From: Macrocystis pyrifera
Taxonomy: Eukaryota; Sar; Phaeophyceae; Laminariales; Laminariaceae
Reading direction: 5' to 3'
Length of the DNA stretch: 64,000 bases
Assembly: GCA_031763025.1 (NCBI GenBank)
Contig: JASSKH010000026.1
Coordinates: forward strand, 992,001-1,056,000
Part shown: piece after piece, positions 48,601 through 61,600 of the stretch
Position numbering within the stretch: the stretch's first letter is position 1
Layout: each line of letters starts with the position of its first letter
The notes under the pieces: model-generated
Told to the model about the DNA's origin: nothing
Seen by the model: the letters and a program-made list of their open reading frames with translations, nothing else
Databases searched by the model: none
Program-made: the position numbers and the translations under genes

Positions 48601-51600
48601 TTGTGGAGGTCCTCACTCCATGAGCTCCATACTACCTCACTCCGAAAACTGATTCGGGGAAAAAAGCCGATGGTGCGACCCGATGGACAATCCTAAAATC
48701 CTACTATGAGCGAGTCTGTCACGAAAAACTGCTGTGAAATACCCTTGGCACTCCGAGAATGTAGGGTTGAGGAACCCGGTCAGTCGGAAACATTTTAGCC
48801 AAAAAGTGCTACCTTTATCTTAGCACGCGTCCCATATTGCGGGGGAATGTACAGTATTGCGGGGGAATGCACAGCATGTAATAATCAGAACCAAAACATG
48901 GCGAGTAGTAAACATTAAGGAACACATTCTGGTGCACTATGGGTTCTGATTACTATGGGGGGCCACAGTAAATGGGACCAAATATTGTTATTACGGGGGT
49001 CCATAGTTAACGGAACCAAATTTTGTTAGTAAAAATAGGCAAATATATGGGTTTTTATGTACACCATAGGTCCTGTTAACTATGGACCCCCGTAATAGTA
49101 AAAAAATGAAAATAAATAGGTTTTTGTGTGTACCGTAGGTGCTATTCACTGTCGTCCTCCGTAATAGTATCGCGTGTATACCGTAATTGTTGGTATTACG
49201 GGGGTCCATAGTTAACGGGACCAAATTTTGTTAGTACAAATAGGCAAATATATAGGTTTTTATGTACACCATAGGTCCTGTTAACTATGTACCCCCGTAG
49301 TATTACGGGGAGCCATAGTTAATAGGACCTACGGTACACACAAAAGCCTATATATTTGCCCATTTTTACTGATAATATTTGGTCCTATTTACTATGGTCC
49401 TCCGTAAAAGTTGTGTTGAATTAGGCAAAAACGAAAACAAAAACAAAAACGAAAAGAGGCGTGGTTACCGTGTACCAGGCACGAGTAGTGCAACTCGCCT
49501 TTGTTCTTCGGAAAGGGCACTGCGTGGAAGCCTTCGACACCTGGTGTATCATCACCGCCTGTCTGCTCTCCCCCTGGGACACGGACGCGAGGTAGTCTCC
49601 CTTCCCATGCCATGTCACGCAGCAAACCTCTCGCTCGCACCTGCTTTAGCCGGGAAGGGGCGAGGGAGGGAGGGAGGGGAGGAGGGAGGGGAGGAGGCAG
49701 GAAGGGAGGGAGGGGGGGGAGGGGGGGAGGGAGGGAGGGAGGGAGGGAGGGAGGGAGGGAGGGAGGAAGGGAGGGAGGGAAGGAAGGAGGGGAAGGAGGG
49801 GGGCGAGGGAGGGAGGGAGAGAGGGAGGTGATGAAAAAACTGCGGGAAGGAGCCGTCATTATCGTACGATATTTGTCAGCATTCAGCATTAGCCACAATA
49901 GCCCAAGATGGCTAGCGAACGATACGCAGCGATTGATCATTATCACTAAGGCCTTCGACAGCCAATACAAGGAAACAAAAAACAAGCCACGCACGAGTGT
50001 TCATGTTAGCGCCTTTCGAACTGCACTACCGTTTTTGCGGGAAAAAACTCAAACTACGCTACTCGTACATGACTTTTGCGGGCAAACTTAAAACTACAAT
50101 ACTCGTACACGAATACTAGTGGGGGATAAGGGTGAGTGAGGGACTCAACCATTGAACAAGCGGCAACTAAAGTACTTGGCATCAGTGTGGTATCATTTTT
50201 ACAAATAGCCAATAGCCAATAGGCAGCTACTGAACGAGAGAGATATAAACAGATGAAAGGGGAATAGGGCCACCAACAGGAGTTGCACCTCAAGATTGGC
50301 GTTACGCTTCGGGCAGTTGTACTCACATTGCACACTACAAGTCCTGCCGACAGCGTCACAACAGCATCACTTAAACTCCACAAACAACGCCGTAGCATAA
50401 CCAAACTCGCCGCATACACATGGCACATGCAGCCTTTCTTACACTGGTGTGGAGTTGCACTTCAAAAGCGGCGTCTTTGCACGGGAATTTTCCCTCCTAC
50501 TACAGAAGTCCTAACGAAAAAAGGCACAAAAAAGTTTCCATGAATCGGACAGATCATCAGCTCCCTGACCTAGATTAAAGAGATCAGTGGGTTGAGACCT
50601 GTGCATAAATCATGCATACCCTACAGATCGCCACGTGAAAACTTGTACAGACGATGCAGATCCGTGACGATGAGCTGTCTGATCTGTACAATGATACACG
50701 TGTTCTGCACAACGGTCTGTGTGATCCCCATGATGATCTCTGTAATAAGTACAATGATCTGTGTGATCTGTGCAATGATCTGTGCGATCTGTACAACGAT
50801 CTGTGTGATCTATACAACAATCTGTGTGATCTGTACAATGATCTGTGTGCTCTGCAAAGCGATCTGACCAGTCCGACGGGCAAAATACTCGCACAATCTC
50901 CCCGCACAGGACAGCGCCTCCTTACCTCATCACCACCCGCACCCCAGCCTCCCCAGTCCCGCCCTTCTTCCCTTCCCCTTCCCGGCCGACACCGCCTGCC
51001 ACTTCACGGGGGACGCCTTCTTCCCAGCCCCTGCCCCCGCCGCCGCCGCCGCCTCCTTTTCGTCCACCTCCGAATCGTCGTCGTCAGCAGAGGACTCTCC
51101 ATCCCCCTCCCCCCCTCCTCAGATTTGGAAACCCCATTCCCGCCACCACTGGTAGTAGCCGTATGCAGGAGGGCTTCGGTGATGACGTTGGCGTCTTGTC
51201 CTCCCGTGCCCGTCGCGATGAGAGCGACAAATTTTCCAGTGCCCACCGCAAGCACGTGATGGTCTGGGTTCGGATTCCACTGAGGGGTTTCGACAAGAGC
51301 AAGGGAGGGGGGGGAGGGGGGAAGGGTTGGAGGTGGGGTGGGGACAAGCGGGGGGGGGGGGGGGGGGGGGTGTACTCGATATCATGCATGGCCGTAGTCG
51401 TGTGATAATAAGATTCTCGTATCCCTACAATGCCGGGACGGAGCACGTCGGGTTTTCGCCGACCAGGCAGATATCGCTTACTTGCACCAACCGCGAAGCG
51501 CCGTGAGATTTTGGGCGAGTCGCATGAAGGCTGAGCTGTTTCCTCCTAAGAACTGTTTTTGAGGCGGATTTTCTTGCATATGGATGACAGCGTCAATGAA

Positions 51601-54600
51601 TCGAAGTATTTTCCGGTGTGGCCACTTCCAGAGACAGCATTGGGTTTGCTATGTATCTGCCTCGTGGGTGCCTTACCATATACGCTTTACGTGATACGAT
51701 CATCCCCCTTGTGCGGAGTTAACGTTCTCTCCGCACAAATATGATCTAATTCGACCGCCAGCCGTGGTGACCGCCGAATTTTTTTTTTTTTTTAAAACAC
51801 GGTACCCTGATTGTCTAGCTCACGCAGTAAAAGGCGTGTTTGACAGCGTCTTCGCCGACCGACGCCGACCCAACATATATGTATATATATCAGGTATATA
51901 ATATGGGGGGGGGGGGGGGGTTCAGGCGCGGGAGGAGGAGGGAGGGGGGGGGGGGGGGGGGGAAGGGGGAGGGGGGGGGGGAGGAGGAGGTGGCGTGGGA
52001 GGGGTGAAGGGGGGGGGGGGGGGGAGGAGTGAAAAAGTGAGTGGAAACCGGGGGGCGGGGGGGGGGGGGGGGGGGGCGGGGAGGTGGAGGAGGAGGAGTG
52101 AGAGGGGGGGGGGATGTACTCGATAGGAGAGATATACTCGATCTCATGCATGTGGCCGTAGTCGTATGACCATAGACCCTCGCATCCCTACAATGCCGGG
52201 ACTGAGCACGTCGGGTTTTTACCGACCACACAGACATTGCTTGCACCAAGCGCGAAGCGCCGTGAGGTGTCCGGCGAGTCGCATGAAGGGTGAGGTACAT
52301 CCTACTAAGAACCGCCTGTGAGGAGGACTTGCATATGGATGACAGCTTCAATGAGTTCATTTAATTTCCGGTGTAGCCACTTCCAGAGACAGCAATGGGA
52401 ACACTATGTAACTGCCTCTTGGGTGCCTTACCATAAAACACTACGTGATACGATCATTCCCACTTGTGCGGAGCAAAGGTTTTTCACCTCGCACAGATGA
52501 TCTAACTCGACCACCACCTGTGACCGACCTCCAAAAAAAAAAAAAGAAAAAAAAGAGGTACCCTGGTTGTCTAGCTCAAGTAGTGAACGGCATGTTTTAC
52601 AGTGTCGTTGCCATCCGGCGCCAACCCAACCTATATCGGGGGCGTAATAAACGGCATGATTTAGGACGTGTTTCCTGTGTTTGATCTGTGCTGTCAATAA
52701 ATATCTCCAGCACAACGTATCATAACAGTAAGTTACGATCTAGATGATACATATCTGTAGATGATCTATATGTAAATTATCTATCTGTAGATGATCTATC
52801 TGTAGATGATCTTTCTGTAGATGATCTTTCTGTAAATTATCAATCTGTAGATGATCTATCTGCAGATGATCTATCTGCAGATGATCTATCTGCAGATGAT
52901 CTATCTGCAGATGATCTATCTGCAGATGATCTATCTTCAGATTATCTATCTGTAGATGATCTGTCTGCAGATCATCTATCTGTAGATGAGATGTCAGCCG
53001 TGTGTGGGTTCTAGCCCTTGTGAGATCTCCAGGTACAGCGACTGAAAAGGCGAGCTTCGTATGAACACGCTGCTTCACGTGGCCGATGCCTGTACTCGTC
53101 ACTTTGTTTCGACCTTCTTCCCTCTGTATGCACTCTGTATGCACCACTGGAATCAAGTTAATCAACTCCCGAAAGGGTTTCAAAGTGTGAGAACACAACA
53201 TACACAATATACACACCTCCATTGTGCCGATGCCCCCGTACTCCTTCAAGTCAAAGCGTTTCGCTGCCCGTGCGGTGTCCACCTTTATACACAAGGTTCA
53301 TTTAATGCACGGGTTTCGTGGGAGAAGCAAGGCAAGGCAAGGCAAGGCAAGGCAAGGCAAGGCAAGGCGAGGCAAGTCGAGGTAAGGCGAGGCAAGGTGC
53401 GAAAAAAAAAAAAAAAAACAAGAATACGTGTGCGGGAAAGTCTAAATTATCCAGAAAACGATCCCCCCCCCCCCCCCTCTTCCCCGCCCCCCTCCCTCCA
53501 AAACGCCTCTAGGCGCTACAAAACAGTAAAATCCAGTACCTGCCACATTGTAAGCACCCCGTTCTAGTCCCCCGTCCCAACTACTGCCCCCTCCCCTCCT
53601 CCACAACGCCTACGAAATACTGGTATCTCCCACACTGTGAGCACCCCCCCCCTCCCACACACCCACCAACACCCCCTCCGAAACGCCGACACACTACGTA
53701 CCTCCCACACAATGAGCATCCCGTCGTCATCTCCCGTCGCCACCCACTGCCCGTCCCCACTGCACGCGATACACCGCACTCTAGCAGCGTGACCAGAGTA
53801 CTCTATGCACAGAGCGTTCGGGAAAGGCTTCAGCTCTCTGGGACGGGGCAGGTGCGGCACCAACGACTCCGGGTCGATGTTGAGCCTTCGCTTGAAGGCG
53901 CGAGGGCAGAGGTAGAGGTCTAGGCAGCGCTCGAAGCGCTCCTTGATCAGCCCCGAGTACGCCCCGACCTGACATGGACGAGGAGAGAGGAGGCATCATG
54001 GGTGCAGAAGGGGGGGAGAGGATGAGGGGGGGGAGGAGGGGGGGTAGGTGGGGGGGGGTATACTCATGTCATGTATGGCCGTCATATGCGAAAGAAAGAA
54101 GGAAAAAAAAAAACAAGAAAAAAACAAAAACAGACAAACAAACAAAGAATGAAAACAGAGCAATACAAAACACAGAAAATACCAAAGACGCAAGAGGAGC
54201 GAAAACAAAAAAAGGGGGGGGGGGGGGAGAAAAAAAAAACGAAAAATAAAGCAAAGTAAACCCGTTTCGACTGAATGTCATCGACGCCAACAGTGTTGGG
54301 GTCGGGGGGGGGGGGGGGGGGGGGGGGCGACTCGCCTGTCTGAGGGAGTCGAAGCTCTTGGGGATGAAGTTCGTCGGCCTTTCGGCGGGGTCCATTTCCT
54401 GGTAACAAGGAAAAAAACGTGGGGAAACAAAAATGCGCATGTTAAAAGAGAAAAAAACGAACAACAACCCAAAAACATAAAAACACTAACAAAAAAAAAA
54501 AAAAAAAAAAGTCAAGCTTCTCCCTTTGATACAACATCGCAAGGTGTGTCGGCGCGCCAGCAACACCAGTACACGTCCCTATTAAAAGCATCCGTATTCA

Positions 54601-57600
54601 GAGAACCAGTATCTCAAGAGCGCGGTACAGTAATCGTATCTCTATAGTGCCGGTATACAGTGTATGCGCCAGCCAGCCAACATTACCGGCAATATTATAG
54701 CGGCAACCGACCGGCACTAATTACTCCCGCACACTACCACACTGGTCAATCCCATCTGTTCCAAGCGGTTTCAGAGGCACTATTACGGGGGGGTCCATAG
54801 TTAATAGGACCTATGGTACACATAAAAAACTATATATTTACCTGTTTTTACTAACAGTATTTGGTCCTATTTACTATGGTCCCCCGTAATAACTATAAAG
54901 GGTAACCGGCACTATACTCAACCGGCACGAAAGAGGGGCCAGACCACTACTTGTATGCCCGAATAGTGGGTACGTCCCAGTACGTTTGGGTATGCCCATC
55001 ACCTCGAAGGACGTGATATTCTCTCCCCCCGTCCATTTTCCGCTCTGAAGTCCTACGTAAGACGGTACGTAAGAAATAGGAGTCTTTTTAGGACTGCAGT
55101 CTCTTCAGATCAGTTTTGGGGACAACTTACTTGGAATTAGACTGCTTTGTCAACAAAACGGAACCGCAGTCCTGAAAGGGTCAAGAGGGTTAAAAATGTG
55201 TCATCGTGCTGGTGCTGCTCGTAAACGCGTTATCATTAATCACCAGCTGTCGCACTGTTGCCCGACTGTTCCTATGCCCAAAGGTAAGGTGCTCGAACTA
55301 CAGTATACCAGGTATAATACAGTGACGAGCTTCAAGGAGAGGGGAGGGGAGGGCCGGCGAGGGAGGGGAGGGGAGGGAAGGGCGGGGAGAGGGGGGTGCA
55401 TGCTATATAGCTGGGTTATACGGTCACCTCCCACTGTTGCTGCTCTTCCTCCGTGAGCAGGTACTCCTTGGGCGGGCGGTAGCTCTCGGCGTGGCCCGGG
55501 AAGGGCATCTTCGGGGCTGGAATGTGCATCGGCCCTTTGTGCCTGTCCCGAACGTTCCGAGCGAGAAAAATCGGGCGAAAAAGAAAGAAAACAACAATAC
55601 TCTGGTATACAGTGCTTTCGTGATATTACGGGGGGAACATAGTAAACAGGACCTATGGCACACACAAAAACCTATATAGATACATGTTTTTGCCATCAAT
55701 ATTTGGCCCTATTTACTATGGTCCCCCGTAATAGTCGGGAAGAAGGAAATGGAGGCGCGCGGGATCAGCGCTTGCCCGGTATACTATCCCGATGATCACA
55801 CGGGTGATTGATGGGGCACCCGCTAGTTTTTCTCGTTCTCATCGTCGTTGCTGTTGTTGTTGTTGTGGTTTATTAATATTACGGGGGTCCATAGTTAATA
55901 GGACCTATGGCAAACATAAAAACCTATATATTTACCTATTTTTACGAACAATATTTGGTCCTATTTACTATGGTCCCCCGCAATAGTAACTGCTTGTATA
56001 TAATTAATTTGATTCTTCCTGAGTGTTCGAGCCTGACTTGCTTTCGCGACAATGGTCCTGGGGGGGGTGACATCGCGGAGAGCTTGAGAGCGAGAGCCAC
56101 ATTAACAGCAAAAAATCGATGAGAGTCGAGGAGCAGTGGTGGGAATGCTGAATGAACCCTCTGCGCGATAAAAGTGGAGGCGTGTTTACACCGGGGAGGA
56201 GGGAAGACACCTGTGACCACACGCCTTGTCCACAAGGCTGAAAAGCAAAAGTGATAACGTAAAACATGAAGGAAAAATAGGGCCGACCAAGGACGACCCC
56301 GGCGCATTGGACGATAACGGCGCTCTAAGGTACGCGCACAGTGGTGGCGGGCCCTACTGGGCAAGATTCGGCTGCTAAGCTGCTAATGTTGGGAAAAAAC
56401 AAAAAGATAATATCGGCCTACGTTAAAAAAGAACAAAAAAAAACAAAAGACACCCGTCGGAAAAAAAGCAACGAACACAATACGTACAGCAGTGGAACAA
56501 CTAATACGTTGGACAGATCATGTACAGATAGATCATGATCTAGATGATCTAGTTCCTCACCCGCCGTTGTGAGAGGTCGTGCAGTATCTGCCTTATAGGG
56601 CGGATCCGACCAGGAACATGTGCTAGAACAAGCGGATTATACGGCTCCCACCTGGCAACATGAGCTAGATCATAGTGCAGTTCAGGGATCTATCTATCGA
56701 TATATCTGCCCTGAAAGATCTAGATCATAACGTGGAATCTGATGATCTGTAGATGATCTGTAGATGATCTATCTGTCCCATTGCGGAAGTATTGGGGAAA
56801 GAAAAAACGGCCGCATTTCTGGTTGATGACGAAAAAAAAACGACAAAAAAAAACGGAGAGGTGCAACATCTCTTAGCGCTTTGGGCTTGAAACGTAGAGA
56901 GACAAGTGACTACCAGTACAGAACTACAGTGCAGCGGTTACATGCAAATAAATGCCGAAATTAAAAACAGCAGCAGCATCGACCATCATCACCACCATCA
57001 CCATCACACCCACGAGGCTTCTCACTTTTCGGGAATGTCGTCATCATCCTTCCAGATCTGGTAGGAGTCCTTCTCGACTTTCTTCTTGGGGTTGACGGTG
57101 ATGCGCCCTTCCCTGATCCCCTTCATCAGCTGGTGCACTTTCATCATCTCCCACTGCGACCAATCGACCAATCAAATCACACCACACCACGGCAGCGGCA
57201 GGAGGAAGACACAGCGGAAGGGGTAAAGAGGCGTTCAGCGAACGGGGGGGGGAAAAGCGGGTGGTGGTGGTGGTGGGGCATATAGAACTACACGCATGGG
57301 ATTCTGTCTTAATTCCCCCCCCCCTGGTCGGTGAAAACCCGACATGCTCCGTCCCGGCATTGTAGGGATGCGAGGGTCTATGGTCATACGACTAGGGCCA
57401 TGCATGAGATCGAGTACATCTCTCCTATCGACTACACCCCCCCCACGTCCGGCATTATCGATATGCGAGAGTCTATGGTCATACGACTACGGCCATGCAT
57501 GAAAATGAGTACACCCCCCCCCCCGCCCGCCCCCCCCATGACTGCCGGTCGCCAAACGCCCCTCCCTCCCCTCCGCCTATTTTTTGGTGAGGAATAACAA

Positions 57601-58656
57601 AACCATGGACAAGCTTCGAGCTACGAACTGTACTGCAATTAAATACCTGGTACTCGTACATACTGTTTGTGTACATACGGTGTATATAATAGCTTTGCAC
57701 TTTCGCACAGCATTGTCGAGGACTCAAATACTATATTTGTTGCAAAACGACACACTTCGTACATATATATTGCGATGGGGCATTTCTTGAGAAAGAAAAA
57801 AACCCGGCAATTTTCAATTTTCTTGCGAAGCGACATTTCTTGCGTCTTGCGAAGAAGCCTCAATTCGTCTTGCAAAACGGCATCAAGAATCTGACAACAC
57901 AAGACACTCCGACGAAGGGAGTTCCTGTACACTACGCATGCATGCTACAGAAGGGGAACGGTTTCGTGCATAAAAACAGTCACGGGGGGGGGGGGGGGAC
58001 GGTTTCGCGGGGGAAAACAAACTCGAACAGGGCGCGCAAAATAACTCGACAAAGAGGGCAGGCTTACTGTCGTACAACAGCAAAAAAAAAAACAAAACGC
58101 GAAAGGAAAGAAAAAAAAGAAATCGGTTGTCTCCCTCCCTCACCTTGCTCGGGATAAAGCGACGCTTGGGCTCGTCCCCGCCTGCCATGGGCATGACCTC
58201 CTTCTCGTGCGTGAAATAGTCCACGTAGTCCGGGTAAGCTTGGAACTCGGGGTGGGGGAAGGCTCCCGACTGGATGCGGCGGATTACCTCCAGCTCTCGG
58301 TCGGTCAGAGTTACCTATACATGATGCGTAACGTGTGTAACCGTCGGGTTGAAGGAAAAAAAAAAAAAAAAAAAAAAACGTTTCGAGACAAAAGTTTCAC
58401 AAAAATGAGGCGTTACACATAAAAAGGTATAACAGCCGTTTCACACACATAAAAAATAACGCTCGTACCTGGTACCAGGTATCTACGTAGGAGTTCGTAC
58501 ATTCTTGGTCAAACGTCCTCGACACTCACGCACCCGCCCACCAGCCCACCAGCCGCTACGTACAAGTGCATACATAGGTAGCCAATCACCGCAAGGGGGA
58601 AAGCTGGTGGGGCATCGCGCGTCTTGTGCAATGGCGTTATCATCACTCGCAGCAGC

Positions 58657-58687
<31 letters not shown>

Positions 58688-61600
58688 GAAACCCTTACCA
58701 CCATTAATACCACCGCCGCCACCACTGACACCACCAACACCGGCAGTGCGAGTGGGGTTGTTGTGCTTTGCCCGCGGCTTGCGATTTCTTGCGGTCGAGT
58801 AGGCGCGTGCATCCGCCCTCCACCGTGCGGGCCAGGACAAAAACATAAAAACACGCTCTCTTCTGGATTATAGTAGGTTGACGACAGGAAAAAAGGTTGT
58901 TCTATCCAATGTAGATAGTTCCCTATGCACACATCTCTCGAGCAAATAAAAGACAAAGAGAAAAGAGGCGGGGGGGGGAGGGGGGGGGGTGCAGACAGAA
59001 CCTCCCCGCTATCGCAGCGGCATGAGATGCTTGCTTAACAACTCAAAGTTGGTCGACTGAGAGTTCCGCAACAACAAGAGAGGCAAAGGGGGGGGGGGGG
59101 GGGGGGGGGGGGCGTACTCATTTGTTGCTTGCCATAGTCATTTTAACCATAGACCACGGATCTCTTTCGAGGCGAAGGGGGGGGGATACAAAACAAACCA
59201 CGCCTCGAGAACGTCTTACAATGCAAACCGTGACCCAACTAACCTCGCGGTCGTTGTAGGCGTCATACACCGTCCGGGCGTAGTTGGGGTCGTCCCTTGC
59301 GTTGAGGGCGGCGTCGATCCCGTTGCCAGAGCCGTCGGCGCGTTTCATCACCTTACCCCCTCGCGGTCGTAGCCAATGTGGTCATACTCGTCGTACCAGT
59401 GAAGAGGAACTTTACCAATGAGACAGAAGCAGAGAGGGCAAGACAAAGAAAAAGCGCACACACCCGAACGGAGAAAGAGCATTGGTAGAGGATGGATGGG
59501 GGTTGCGGTTAACCCGTACGGAACCAAAGGCATAAGCAGAGGACGAACGAAGAAAGCGCGCACACACGGACGGAAGAAGGAAGGGTGTGACCAGAGGGTG
59601 ATGGCGCTGCCTGCGCTTCACGCGGCTGAGTCAGTCAGTCAGTCAGTCAGTCAGTCAGTCAGTCAGTCAGTCAGTCAGTCAGTCAGTCAGTCAGTCGGGA
59701 GGGTTGGAAAAATATTTTCGCTGCGTACAGCTCCCGTCGAAAATTTAAAAAAGTGTTTCGGAGGTGGTGCCGACTTTTGCTTGAGGTCCACCCACTCGAG
59801 GCCAACAAGCGGCGAGGACATCTAGCCCGGGTACCGAAGAGTTGAAATACGGTGAATGCATCTCTCCTCTCATACTCCATCCCCCCTCCCCTCCCCCGGC
59901 TGCCCCCATCCCATGGCTCAGAAAACCTTCAAGCCGGCGTCGATCTCCTCGCCAGATGGAGTTGTAGCTGGAGGTAATGACCTCACCCGACCCAACCCCC
60001 CTCCAACCCTCCCAACCCAAACCTAACCCCACACCCATCAGCGCTTGGTGCAAGCAGTGTCTCTGCCTGCCTCTAGTCGGTGAAAACCCGACGTGCTCCG
60101 TCCCGGTATTGTAGGGATGCGAGGGTCTATGGGCATACGACCACGGTCATGCATGACGTGAGCACAGCCCCCCCTTGCACGCCCCCACTCCCCCCACCCC
60201 GTCAACCACCTATCTCCCACCCCCCCACCCTCGCTCGCCCCGCCCCTCACTTATGCTCCCCTCCCCCCCACCTCCCCACCCGACCCCCGTAGGCGCAATA
60301 TGGAGGCGTGTTGGGTCACTCACCACGTCCTACAGTGTTTCGATTCTCTTCGTCATCGTCAGACGAGAGATCGTCCGTATGCATGGCCATCGACACAGCC
60401 AACCCGCCGCTAGCCCTACATATATAACGTACGAGATAGGAAAAGAGACAAGAAGGAAGGAAAAAAAAAAAAAGAAAGAAACGGTCGGGGACAGAACACA
60501 GGTGCGCATGCTGGTCAGAGTCAGCAACCATCGCAAAAAAAAAGAAAGAAAAAAAAAAAGAAAACAAACAAACGAGGGGCGTAAAACATGCCAGCTAGAG
60601 TCAGCACCCATCCGAAAAAAAAAAAAAGAAGAAAAAGAAAGAGAAAGGAAATAAACGAGGGGCGTAAAACATGCCAGTTAGACTCAGCAGCCATAAACAA
60701 AACAAAAGAACAAAAAAAAAAAAACGGGGGGGATACAATACATGCCAGTCAGAGTCCGCAGCCATAAACAAGAAAAAAGAAAAAAGAAAAAAAAGCGGAC
60801 ATGACCTACAAAAAGACCTTCGGAAAGCAGATATTTACAGCGATGAACACGATGGACTCGGCACGATTCGAGACAACAGGACACCGAAGAAGAGAGTGAT
60901 TGATAACAATCAATACACCGAGAAAGGTAAAAAAGCGTTTTTTGTGTCATGTAACCGTATTTTGGTGGCTCGTTTTGGCGAGAACGGCAGTTTTCGTGAG
61001 TCGTCGTGTTGGTGGGAGCTTAGGCACAGGCGTGTTGTTTTTGCTCGCTCGCTTCGGCGAGAAGGTAGCCTTCGGGAGTGGTGCATTCGGAGGACTTTAG
61101 TTACACAATTACGGAGGACCATAGTAAATAGGACCTACGGTACATACAAAAACCTACACATTTCCCAATTTTTACTTACAATATTTGGTCCTATTTACTA
61201 TGGTCCCCCGTAATAGTGCCTTGGTTGGCTCGACACAGACAAATACACAACAGCAACAGCAACAACAACAACAACTACAACAACAACAGCAGCAGCAAAA
61301 GGTCCGCGGTTCGTCTCACGCACAGTCAACGTTGCGGCAGAGTTTCAGGTTTCCCCTACTACGGGGGTCCATAGTTAACGGGACCAAAATTTGTTGGTAA
61401 AAATAGGTAAATATATAGGTTTTTATGTATACCATAGGTCCTATAAACTATGGACCCCCGTAATAGCGTGAAAGTGAACCCGACGAGAAACACAGCAGCA
61501 CAACCACCGACAGCATCCTCGACAAAGTCACCGACGATACCCTCAGCGTCGTCAACGCTCGGCGGCGGTGCCGTGGGAAACAACACCTCCTCCTTGACAC

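Noticed and set aside
49421-49994. Pro-rich 200-codon minus frame over the GGGA repeat
   Set aside because: It is an out-of-frame reading of BOP1 exon 49499-49640 extended through simple repeat.
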